DNA of 64,000 bases from Fragilariopsis cylindrus CCMP1102. Its lineage: Eukaryota; Bacillariophyta; Bacillariophyceae; Bacillariales; Bacillariaceae. The notes under the pieces were generated by a model. That model was given only the letters and a program-made list of their open reading frames with translations, ran no database searches and was not told the origin of the DNA. Shown here piece after piece: positions 33,580 to 44,295 of the stretch (its first letter is position 1; every line of letters begins with the position of its first letter). Position numbers and translations under genes: made by a program. Where the stretch lies: assembly GCA_900095095.1 (NCBI GenBank), contig FMBT01000463.1:1-64000 (forward strand), in the 5' to 3' direction.

Positions 33580-36500
33580 TTATTTTTCTCCTGATAATTT
33601 GTTTGGTGCCGTATTACCACCGTCGCTTGACGTTCTACTACTGCTGAATGAGGAATTTGAAGAGAGGTTTAATGTAAATGATCTTTTTTCTGCAGCGTTC
33701 AGAGTCCTCCCGCTTACTGAGGATAATCTCATCTCTTTCATATGATCTAAATGCTCTGGAGAAAACCGAGTTCGGCCCTTCATGAAACCGCCTTTTGCAC
33801 GATGGTTTACTGACGATGAACTCAAGACCTGGTGACTATCTTTCAACTGATTCGCTTTACCAGTAGCTCCCCAGTCGTTATAAAGATTGTAAGCTTGGGA
33901 GAGATAATACTCTCCCCATCCCTCGTCATCTTTATCCAAGAAATACAGTCCCGCATTTTCGTACATGGCAGCTGCGTGGTGTACCATTCCAAGTCTGGCT
34001 GTATTTCGGATGGCTTCGTCAAATTTCTCTTTCGATGGCGATTCGATTGCTTCAAGCATGAGGATTACATGGAGCACATTCTTCGATCCATACTTCAATT
34101 GGTCCTTAAAGATTTTAATAATCTTCTTACCTAGTTGACGAAAGTGTATTCTCCTCCGTAGTGCACGAGCCTTTTCACCTAGAACGAGACTAGCGTATCC
34201 CATGTACACAAGAAGTAAGTGCGCCCGCATGGTAAATATGTCAGATTGAAGGTGGGGTTGAAGAGCATCTACCAATTCTTCGGCCGTCTCCCACTTTCGA
34301 TAGATGCAGGCTAACATGAGTCTAAATGAATTTATATCGCGTTGGGTCATTTTGAGCCCTATATCTTTAAATTTTTTGAGTTCCTGTCCTTGGTCGAAAA
34401 TGTCACCAAGCAGCATTGTTGGATTAGGTTTTAATACTTGTAGATTCTGGATCGTCTGCAGTAAGATAGGAAATAACACTTGCATGGTGATCGGCATACC
34501 AAACTGTTTAGCTTCCTTCGAATATGATAACAGGTCAGAACTCAATGGGCCAATAGGGAGACCTATATTCAAATAGGTATAAGAATAACCAACCCATGCC
34601 ATAGCGGCGCTTGATATATCTCCAGCCATCAAGGCACATTGATTAAGCTCCAATAATGGATCTAGACAATCGTGGAACGGTAAAACATTAAGTAACACGC
34701 CAAACGTTACCCATGAATGAACAGAAGTATGACAGCGATCACCTTTTCTGGGAAACGTGTTGACGAGCTTAATTGCGAGTTCACCACACTCCTTCGCATC
34801 TTCAGAATGTCCTCCTCTACTCAGATAACCTGCGAGCGCGCCCAATGCCAACGCAGTTCCACTACAAGTCCCATGTTTAACAGAAGTATTCAACACCCGT
34901 ATGATAGCATATACATTCAAGTCTTTTACCTTATCGTCATAAAATGTAAAATGTATAAGGTGTGTGAACAACAGAATGATGTTGCACTTTCTCTTATCGT
35001 CGTGGTCTCCTTCATCTAGCTTTGGAAGGCTCAGAAAACTTTGTAGATCACCTCCTAACCGCGACTTCAATTTTCGTTTCTCTACAAATTGTTGACCCGG
35101 TATTAGTTTCTGCGGAAATTTCACACCATAATCTAACAGAATATTTTTGATTCTTTCGATTCCACCAGGATAGTCTCTACTACCACCTTGAACCTTGTGA
35201 CCAACAGAGACAACCTGGGCTCTTATCTTATCTTCCAACGATCTTGCGTTGCGCTCAACTTCAATAGATACGTTCAATGCCTCCTCATAGTTCCCAAATT
35301 TTAACGCCATTTCACCAAGAGAGCTGTAAACATCTAGACTTAGATCGTAGGCTCTCTCCCAGTGGTCAGTCATACCATCTAGGTGTTTTGCTGCAAATTC
35401 AAGCATATCATAAGCTAACAATGGAAAAAGAAGGAAAAAAATTGAGTACACTAAAAACGAGTTTTGACCATAGAAACGCAAGATTATTCTCTAGTATTGA
35501 TCGTTCTCACCTGGGAAGTAAGCAGACTTTGAGATAGATAGCTTCGCTGCTTCAAAACTTAGTTTCGCGAAGGCTTCATTTTCATTGTTATCCTCTATGT
35601 TAACAAAACGATTCAACTGCTCGGCGGCCATATACAACATCCACTCATTTTCTGGGTCAGATTTACTCTTTTTCCATAATATTTTTCCTAGCTCCGTATG
35701 TATTTTTTGCAGATAACAAGCTGGGATCATAGAATATGCAACACACTGCAGTTTGTCATGTGCCCACAAATAAGTCTCGGTGTCTTCAAGTCGCCGAAGG
35801 ATGCCAAATTTGACAGAGGAATCTAAGAAATGTTTCAAACCCTGCAGTTGGACACTGTTCATAGAATCGCATATCATTGCACTGTATGATAGAACTTCGT
35901 GAGAACTAAAGAATTCAATCATAATCTGTAACGGTATAACTTTTCCTAGGCAAGATGCTATCTTTAGTGCGAGAAGACTTGGACCTGGTAACTTTGACAT
36001 TGTTCCAGCAACAACATCGGCTACATTGTCAGAAACGTGTGCAAGTTGATCCATCTTGTCGATTTCACCCCATTCCCATTGGAGGGTCAAAAAGGAATAA
36101 GTAAGGAAGCGCTCGTGTCGAAGCATTTGCATAAATTGACCAACGAAGAATGGATTCCCTGCTGTCTTACTATGGATCACCTGGGAAAGTTTTACTACTA
36201 GTTTTGGATCTTTCCCCAAAATAGACGACACCATAGTGTTCGTATTTTCTACATCTAAATCGGTGATATGCATGGTTTTTAAGTTTTCACATTCTTCCTC
36301 GATGTAATTGATACATCTGAAGACTCGATCGCCTTCGTTTACTTCCTCTTCTCTGTATGAAATAGCGAGAAAGAAACCATCGATATTTCCTGTAGTAGCT
36401 AGAGTTTGAATGGCATCTAAGCTAGCTTTATCGGCCCATTGCAAATCATCCAAAAATAGAACAACGGGTTTGGCCTTACAAAGAAAGGATATGATCCTCC

Positions 36501-37094
36501 AAAAAGAAGCGTTGACCACAGAGGCATCTCCATATACACCGGTCCCGAGACCATTTTCTTTATCATTATCAGCATGTTTTGTCTCACCTTCTAGAGCTAA
36601 CTCGGACGAGGATGGTTTTCTAATCGTCTTGATTTACAGATTCTCTTGTTAGCACGAAAAACTTTAGGAAGAATATTTGCTAAAAATGCCACATCGTGAG
36701 CTAACAATTTACTGAACGATTCCATTTTACAGATTTCAGCATATTTATTGTTCTCAATCCATTCATCAACAAGAAAATCGAGTGCTTCGATGAGTGCCGA
36801 ATACGGCTCGTTCTTTCGGTGTGCTTCGTACTTTCCTGTAGCAAATATCCAACCATCGTCCTCAAAATTTTGGGATTCGATTAAAGCACTCTTCCCAGAC
36901 CCAGAAATTCCTTTCAATATAAGAGTTCCGGACGACAATTTGTTTAAATGGTCCTGCATTATTTTCGATTCTTGTTCTCTGCCGTATACTATGTCCAGAT
37001 TCCATGCAGGAAATTTATCACCCGCATTTACATGACTTTTTCTTCTCGATTTTTTTGGTGATCCCACCCTCCTTAGGCTTCTATTACTACTCAT
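33580..37094 (-). CDS. Large AAA/STAND-type ATPase with helical-repeat C terminus, one -1 frame break
   Basis: STAND-like ATPases act as nucleotide-driven signalling switches. The N-terminal ATPase has REQESKIMQDHL, Walker A GISGSGKSALIES, KYEAHRKNEPYSALIEAL, Walker B KPVVLFLDDLQWADKASLD and the sensor-like FFLAISYREEEV. A conserved KTAGNPFFVGQFMQML and a winged-helix segment follow. The second exon is TPR-like helices (LEFAAKHLDG, YSSLGEMALKFGNYEEAL). Exons are 35511-37094 and 33580-35414 (96-bp intron, FP joined to AYDML). The first exon changes frame by -1 between 36616 and 36635; one added base in the T4 or T3 run gives 1139 residues. The layout matches the ATPase half of large algal and bacterial PknB/histidine-kinase-like proteins, but no kinase, cyclase or PAS domain is visible here. 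Confidence 0.85.
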
Positions 37095-39912
37095 GATTTT
37101 ATTCTGATTTGCTTGATTATATTAGAAAAAATCGTGGCTTCGTTTCTATTGTATATTTATTGTAACAACAGCATCAAAACTTCTTACAATCTAACTGTAG
37201 ATTGTGAGAATTCATAATATGGTGCATTCATGCAGTGATCATGATGTAATATATGTCATAAATACTTCATACAATGTACTGCTTGTACAAAAATAGAGTG
37301 ATGGAAGTCAAAAGAAGAAGAGCGAACATGATCGTCGTTTTCAACATAAGATCAAGTTTTGCTATCATGAATGTTCTCTATTATTTTTTGCGACCTTGTA
37401 CACTTACAGTACGTAACAACTCGTGACGCCTTCACTTATGCGGTACAAAATGTACTGTCTTTTCGTCGCGCTTATTAAGATTTTACTTTTTGTTTTTAGT
37501 AAATACTTCAAGTAGCATGAGCATACAATACGAAGACTGATTAAGAACCGTTCAGTACCAGTTAATAATATAACCGCGGGACGCGCATATAACTGCGGGA
37601 CTAAAGAGACACCTAATGTGCCATCTCTCTTATGTGTCCGTTAACATGCTCCGATCACTCTATGATATTAGATACAATTACAGGTAACACATAAAGGAAG
37701 CATGCTGTAGAAGGAATCAAGTTTATATTCGATATGAATGTCTGTATAGATAGGTTACTACCTTGGTTCTTTTTTTTCATTGAGTTTTTTAAAAATTCGT
37801 GGAGAGACACCAAAAAATTATCGCGCAATTAAAGGATTTTCACTACAAAATCGCGCTAGGAAAATTATTTTATGTGCAGTAAGCAGAAATGAAATGGAAA
37901 ATATTTTTCCGTCAACAAAACAATGAGGAATGTGATCGAAGCTCCATCAATATAGGTCCATTTAATACAAACTTACAAGACGAAATATAGATATTCGTAC
38001 TGTTAATAAGGTCAAAAGTTTCGGTCGAATTTGGTCATTTGGGAAAAATGCTATGAGGTCGTATATGGGTGGCAGGCAAATTTCGAATCGCCAGGAAGAG
38101 GTGCACAAGAGAGGAGGATTAAAAATTAAATAATAGAGTAATAGATAAAGCACCGATACAGATGTCTCTACTATTGTTATATTAGACAATGCGATAATTT
38201 TCTTTGTTATTGCTTCTGCCATGGTGGATTAATACCATTGTCGTAAGATGAAAATGAAATAATAATAATAATAATAATAATAAATACTAACAAGTAGTTA
38301 GCTAGTACAGTAGGCATCCATGATAACACTAGTAACAAGATTAAACTTGAAATCGCATTGTTTATCTAGTAAGTGGTATGATGTAACGGGAGTGATCTTA
38401 ATAGAGAAGAAACGGTTCTAATAGACGATGAAGTCGATATTGTTGTTGTTGCATTTGCCTTTTTTTAAAATAAAATCATTAATTTTTTTGGTGTCACTAT
38501 TTTACACGCGCGCAGTACACTTTTCTACGTAGAGGAAAGTGAGGCTCATGAGTTTATTTTCAAAAAAAGGCAAGTGCGCCAACGACGAATACATGTAAAT
38601 TCGTGGTTTAATTGCTCACTTCAGAATATAAAGAACAACAGTGTTTAATGTATTGAAGAAGACAGTATATTTGGATTTCGTGTTATTAATTCATTATATT
38701 TAAAGAATCAACACACTATAAGGCATCCAAAGGTGTCAATGCGCGTCCCGCGGTTATATTATTAAAGAAAGAAGATGTTCCAGTTCAAAAAAGGCAGCCG
38801 GATTCTTAACCAACAGAAATAAATATGAGCTTGCACGACAACGCACTTTTTCACTATTAGGTTATACGTGCCTATTTAATTGATATTGACTAGGAGTAGT
38901 ATTGATTCCGTAACTTACTTATGTGGCTGCATGGTGAACTTGCTTTTCTTGTTAGAGAATAATATTACAGTATGTTGAAGAATTATTACCTGCTGATGTT
39001 TGTGGCAATTGAGAACATTTGACCCTTGGTTTGAATTGGCTTGACTCCACTTCTCAGACACACACAAAGGATTAATTATTTGCTTCTCGGTTCTTGTTGT
39101 ATCAATTTGCCTACCAGCGATAGAAAAATAGGCTTGAAATATAAATAATAGAGCAAATCCACATTGGATGAAAAACTCAAAAGATCACAGTCTGCTTGAG
39201 ATCACCAGCAAGGATTCACAAGACACTAGTGAATGCTACAGTTTGGGTTTGATGCAAATCCAGCATAATATGCAAATTATTATCATCACTATACTAGATC
39301 AATTGAATTGATTGATACTTGTACCCATTTCCTTTGATTAATATAACAAAAATAATTGCATCTGAGGTAAAAAAAGACAGTATTGAAACGAAGACTATAA
39401 TAAGTTAAACCAAAAGCACATCTTATTTTTTTTAGAATGATTTTTTCTTATTTTTGATGGATACATTTTGAGATGATACACCCCTCTGGACACTAATTCT
39501 AAACTTTCCAACAAAGATCTCCTATCAAATAAATATTGTAGTTTCAAGATACGCAGCGTACAAGTACTGTAGAATATTGTGCTTAACATCCTATAATGAA
39601 TACATCAACTTACTTCAAGAAGTATATAAGTATCATAACGACACCGTTTCAAGAAAAGATCGAGGTCGTAACGTTACTTCTTTGAATAATTAGAGAATGT
39701 AGCGTAGCAGGTTATTGGTGATTGATGAGAACGCCACTGATATGTTACCACAAGCTGGTTCCAGAGCATTCCGTTTTGATCTAGATCTATCAAGTGTATG
39801 TATATCACGTTCGTGTCTATATGATACGTAATAACTATCTATCTTTTAATTCATCCCTCTTTCCATATTTGATATTTTTTTAATGATATTCGAATATAAG
39901 TTTGACCATAAA
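37095..39912. other. 2.8 kb gene-free region
   Basis: Apart from the inverted-repeat element at 37562-38765 I see no gene. Short frames (for example 37962-38222 minus and 39395-39589 minus) have no motif. A TAA triplet repeat lies at 38261-38283. The last 130 bp before 39913 follow the proteasome stop codon and are presumably its 3' flank. Confidence 0.6.
37562..38765. mobile_element. Putative non-autonomous inverted-repeat DNA element (MITE-like)
   Basis: Perfect 27-bp inverted repeats bound the element: 37562-37588 and 38739-38765, containing the GC-rich core AACCGCGGGACGCGCAT in AT-rich surroundings. Both outer ends are TTAA, as in elements that insert at and duplicate TTAA, although the ends do not start with the CCC usual in piggyBac. 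The arms extend imperfectly inwards (GACACCT at 37605-37611 against AGGTGTC at 38731-38737). A second inner pair, GACACCAAAAAATTA at 37806-37820 and its near-complement at 38481-38495, gives nested symmetry. No transposase is encoded in the 1.2 kb. Alternative: a structured non-coding locus. Confidence 0.55.
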
Positions 39913-40864
39913 TCAATCATTACGACTTGCCAAGTCGTATTCTGCGATCCCATCCTTCGTTATGAGGTATATCAAAATTCCGTATCCACTTAGACAGTCT
40001 CGTTCAATGGCTTTCATCGACATGACGAGGTACATATGTGAAAAAGAGAAAAAGAAAGAAAACAATGGTTAAGTGATATTGAATATATAATATATAAATT
40101 CCTCGAATAAAATTATGGTGTCTCAACTAGCAAGTAACATTACTACTATATTACTTACCACTTTGAAATACTTTCCCACAGCATTCTAACAGTTCTTTGG
40201 GTTCCATATTTGGTTTCCAAAGTGCTTCTGCTGTTCCATATAATGACGTCGATGCAGCACCCGAGCAGATAAAGGATTTCGAGAAACTTTGTGCTCCGAT
40301 CATATCCATTGCACACAAGAACGGCTTACGAGTTGTTTCCATCAATCCTACCACCAACGGCTCAACATAATATCCTCGTTTTTCATACAATACATGACTA
40401 GTTAAGCATGCCAATGCAGGGGGGGATATTCGACGTCCCTTCATCTCGTCATTATTACTATCATCGTCGTCGTCCGTTTGTAATCCAGAAGAAGCAATAC
40501 TAAATCCCAATTCTCGATTTCTTTTGTATTCAATTTCCATCTTAAGTTCTTCTGATAGACTTTGAACGTCTCCCTCTAAACCTGAAAATCCTACCATCAA
40601 ATTAGGATGTGGTGCCCAAACTTGACGAGGAACAACATTGACCATTTGTGGTCCCGAACCAAATCGTTTGTCTACTGCCATAGCAACACATCCATTCCCT
40701 GCCATTGCCAACAACGACCCACCATTCATTGTTAGAGGATTTTGTTGCTCCTGTGCATAACAACTGTATCGACTCGTTGTACTAACGTCAACAACAACAA
40801 AAATTACAAATACGATAGAAAGTCGCACAATGAAATGTGTTGGGGAGCAAGGAAACAACATCAT
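39913..40864 (-). CDS. 20S proteasome beta-3 subunit with N-terminal signal peptide
   Basis: Beta-3 (PSMB3) is a non-catalytic core subunit of the 20S proteasome. Exons are 40159-40864 and 39913-40010 (148-bp intron, QS joined to AIERD), giving 267 residues; human PSMB3 has 205. Matching blocks are NGGSLLAMAGNGCVAMAVDKRFG, VLYEKRGYYVEPLVVGLMET (outlined), LCAMDMIGAQ, LWKPNMEPKELLE and, from the new exon, AIERDCLSGYGILIYLI. The family normally begins at the NGG region. Here about 45 extra residues precede it, with a strong signal-anchor (FIVRLSIVFVIFVVVDVSTT), and the ATG is in frame with no intron between. A secretory-route leader on a proteasome subunit suggests a second proteasome in the periplastid compartment, the relict cytosol of the red endosymbiont. 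That is inference. A short Asp/Asn run interrupts the middle. Confidence 0.88.
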
Positions 40865-41303
40865 GTATTTGTAGTAGTTTGAAGTTGTACTAGGCAGATA
40901 ATGAGCAAAGTAAATATTATGTTGTTATGTAAGTTTGAATGTTTGAATGAAATGAATTTTGGTTTTGGTACCATGCATACAAGTCGTAGACTCGGAAATT
41001 TGTAGAAATTTGTAGTCAATGAAGAGTCTTCAGTCTCGTTAAGTAAATTCATTTAACGAAAATTTTACTACCACGTAAAATCCGAGATCTGAAAAATTAT
41101 ATTAAAAATTTCACATACAGTAATGAACATGTTTGCAAGCGGGGATATTGAATATACTGAATCATGTTTCAAGAATGTCAAATAAATAATGAGCAAATGA
41201 GCAAATCGAAAATCATTAAATCTAGAATTAAAATCTCTTGTTGTTATAATCGCATTCATCAATACAATAAGGTACAATCGCCTGAATAAACATCGAGACT
41301 AAA
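40865..41303. other. Divergent promoter region
   Basis: It separates the proteasome and TRIP4 genes, transcribed away from each other. No gene or repeat is recognised. Confidence 0.5.
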
Positions 41304-42564
41304 ATGACTGTCGATAACAGCAAGGTCATATTGCAGAATACGTTAGGGATACTTTTGGGATTTGACGACGGTGCGGAAGATGTGTTGGATCATTTACTTA
41401 CCATAGAATCAGGAGATGTAAGTTTAGTCGGTCAAGGTGTGGTTAACCGTGATTTTCTTTTGTACCGCTGCTAATTTATTCTTCTTCCTTATTTTTGTTT
41501 ATGTGTTGTTCTTATTCGCAGGATCTTTCAGAGTATCTTGATCAATTATTGGGTAGTTGTCGTGAGGATGTTTTTGAGTTTGTAGAAAATGTGAATCTGT
41601 ATCAAAGGGGAGAACCTCTAAAAGTATATATCGGCGACGACGATAATAATAATAACAGTAACAATGCTGTAAGCCAAGAATATGATAGCAAACCAAAAGC
41701 TTCAGAGTCACAACGAAATAATAATAACAATGATACACAAAAGCAGCAGTCAAAGAAATCTAGAGTGCCACCCCCAAAGAAGACCACCACTAAGAGTCGA
41801 CCAATCTCCACAGAAGGTATTGATACAAATAAAGCAAATCAGAATACAAAAGTACAAAATCAACAATCTACATCAATTTCTGCCCATTCCGATATACAAA
41901 ACGGTCAATCTGAAAATCAGCAACAGAAACAACAACAACAGAAACAACAACCGACTATAATAAAGAAATCACATCCCTCTAAAGGGAAGGCGAATATAAT
42001 TTGTGGATGCTTTGGAACAAAACATAAACCATTGACTAATTGTCTATACTGTGGAAGAATATCATGTGAATTGGAAGGATACGACTATTGTTCGTTTTGT
42101 GGATACATGGTAGACGAAGCTGGAATGTAAGTATTTCATCTTTTGTTCTCGGTCGTTCCCCAATTCTCTTGTTGTTTTTATTATACATCACACAAGTATT
42201 CTCCTTGGAATCATTTCATATTTTTCATCACATCAGCCGCTAATGATTGGTTTTCTTTCTTGTCCATCCTTTTTTTCATGTATCAAAATTAACTAATTTT
42301 TAAATTCTCTTATCTCTTTCGTACTCTTCATGTATATTGTATTGCAGTGAGGGTAGCAACGACAAAGCCCGAATACAAAAGGATCGTTTGTTACGATTTG
42401 ATAGAGATTTTGCAAGGCGGACTGAAGTAATTGATGATCAATCTGATTATCAACAGCCAACAACGTGGATGACAGAAGAAGAAAAAGAAGATGCAGAAGA
42501 CAATCAAAAGAAGCAGCTTGAACTTTTGAAACGACCAAAACAAACATTAAATATTGGGTTTTAA
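41304..42564 (+). CDS. TRIP4: TRIP4 / ASC-1 homologue (C2HC5 zinc finger)
   Basis: TRIP4 is a subunit of the ASC-1 complex, a transcription coactivator that also helps dissociate stalled ribosomes and repair alkylated DNA. Exons 41304-41417, 41522-42126 and 42348-42564 join in phase to 311 residues; animal TRIP4 is about 580 because of a C-terminal ASCH domain absent here. The N-terminal helical part is VILQNTLGILLGFDDGAEDV and DLSEYLDQLLGSC. After a Gln/Asn linker comes the zinc finger CGCFGTKHKPLTNCLYCGRI followed by SCELEG and CSFCG. The conserved tail is KARIQKDRLLRFDRDFARRT with EVIDDQSDY, the segment after the finger in the family. The first two exons share splice signals GTAAGT and TTCGCAG. 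The shape matches lower-eukaryote ASC-1 without ASCH. Confidence 0.9.
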
Positions 42565-42999
42565 GTTGATGATTGATAGAAGAAGATTATTTGCGCTGGT
42601 AGTGTTAGTGGAGAATTAATGTTACGTGATGGTGGTGCAGTATGATTGATGATCGGACTACTACGGTATGATCTAATAATAACAACAATAATCATAATAA
42701 TACTACTACTACGACAAAAAAATGAAAAATAACAATATAGTTTTTGTTTTCTTTTCTGCAATAACCTATTTCTGATCTGATCCAATCCTAGCTGGACAAA
42801 AAGGTCTAATGATAGGTAATAATAGTACGCTCACGAAGTGAATGTTGCAGTTACTGTACTCCTGAAACTATAGCTTACATTATAAAAACACTTTAGATAC
42901 ATCATTGTATTGTGTATTGTAGTTTTTAATACATTTTTTTATATTTATAAAAAGGTGTTTTATATTTATAAAAATATAGTGAGTATGTTTTTATTCTAT
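42565..42999. other. Convergent intergenic region
   Basis: Two genes end here facing each other. ATTTATAAAAA is repeated at about 42940-42975. No gene is seen. Confidence 0.5.
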
Positions 43000-43522
43000 T
43001 TAATGAGCATGAGCCTCTTCGTCTGATGGAATAGGAAGCATCTTAAAAAATAAACCAAGATCCTTAATGTAGTAGCTACTGTTATCACTGTGAATGGTAA
43101 ACCAGAACATAGCATGAGAATCAGGATCTTGATACCCGACAACACGTGAGGTTCTTCTGGATGGGATCAAGATCGGCGATGTGAATGTACCTGTTCCTTC
43201 TGGTGGGACTAAACCTAAATCATTATATCCCTCAATATTCTTTTGTTCAAGTTCATCTAAATCTTCAATACCATCTAAACCAAGTTCTTTCATTTCCTTT
43301 TTAATATCCTCCGGGAAAAATTCTGGCATATGTTTTGGTCTTGTATCGTGTTGCTTATCAGTTGGGATCAAATGATCCGATTTCTCTCCAAGCCATTTAC
43401 CGATACCGAATGGAATAGTCTTATTCGCATCATCATCTTTACTATCTGTTCCTTTCGCAAATCCTCGTGTTACAACAAGAGATGGATGAGTAGTAGCACG
43501 TCGACCAGCGACGCGTGTGATT
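43000..43522 (-). CDS. COX5B: Cytochrome c oxidase subunit 5B-like protein (5' exon missing)
   Basis: COX5B is a nuclear-encoded matrix-side subunit of mitochondrial complex IV. The readable exon spans 43000-43522, opening after the acceptor ATTATTATCCAG. Its first part (SRITRVAGRRATTHPSLVVT, then RGFAKGTDS) is Arg/Ser/Thr-rich without acidic residues, a normal mitochondrial presequence. The mature part holds PEDIKKEMKELGLDGIEDLD, the COX5B core GTGTFTSPILIPSRRTSRVV with GYQDPDSHAMFWFTI, and ends YIKDLGLFFKMLPIP. The zinc-binding Cys pairs of animal COX5B are absent. The start codon must be in a short upstream exon, or hidden by an error, because the frame has no ATG before reaching AT-rich sequence at 43523-43600. 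That first exon was not found. Confidence 0.75.
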
Positions 43523-43831
43523 CTGGATAATAATAATGAATAATAATAGTTAAGATATAATATAATATAGTATGATATAATATAATACAGCGTACAATTG
43601 TTAGAAAGGAATCATTCTATAATTATGATAATGACAATGGAACATTATTTTCATTGCACTTCAAGTTGGAATATTTTAATTTTTAAATCCCAGTACATAA
43701 TCACCGTACAATCGTACGTGATGTGTTTAAAAATCACCGATCGAAAATAGCGAAGCTTCAGACGTTATGTACAACGAAAGCTGAAGTACAGTTGAGATCA
43801 ATTCCAATTACAGGTACATCTTATTGTCAAC

Positions 43832-44161
43832 ATGAAACTAATTGTGGATACTTACGATCGAGCTGTTATTCCCAACATCGTTGATAATACTTTGATTTAC
43901 GATAGAGGAGAGTTCAATGTAAAAGGTTACCAAAAGAGCAAACGACGACACAAAGTCTCACTCGTAAACACTCATCGATCTGCTTTCTCGCAAGTACAAC
44001 GCCGCTACGCACGTATGAAGTATGTACGCGCAGATTTCGTTGAATTCGCTTCCAAAAAAACTACCGCGTGCGCAACGCGCAAGCTTGAAGGAACAGGGTT
44101 AGTCCCAGTTGAGTCCCGAATGAATCCATCTTTTTTTCATTCTTGGAAGACCTTTTTTTGA
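43832..44161 (+). CDS. Hypothetical basic protein
   Basis: Unrecognised 109-residue frame starting at an ATG 28 bp after a CAG that could be an acceptor. It is basic (QKSKRRHKVSLVNTHRSAFS) and has no membrane segment. The opening MKLIVDTYDRAVIPNIVDNT looks ordered. It could be a real small gene, a first exon (a GTTAGT donor-like site lies at 44099), or chance. Its divergent position to COX5B fits a shared promoter. Confidence 0.35.
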   Translation: MKLIVDTYDRAVIPNIVDNTLIYDRGEFNVKGYQKSKRRHKVSLVNTHRSAFSQVQRRYARMKYVRADFVEFASKKTTACATRKLEGTGLVPVESRMNPSFFHSWKTFF

Positions 44162-44295
44162 CTACTTTTTGACGGAAAATGAAGAATATGGATGATGGAG
44201 ATGTTACGAAGTGATCAAAAAACACATAAAGTAGCAGTGAGAAAAATGAGAGGAGAGAGTGAGACTGTATCCATAGATTAAGTTACAAAACGAGT

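Noticed and set aside
37962-38222. Minus-strand frame inside the inverted-repeat element as a transposase
   Set aside because: 86 residues, no catalytic DDE or helix-turn-helix pattern.
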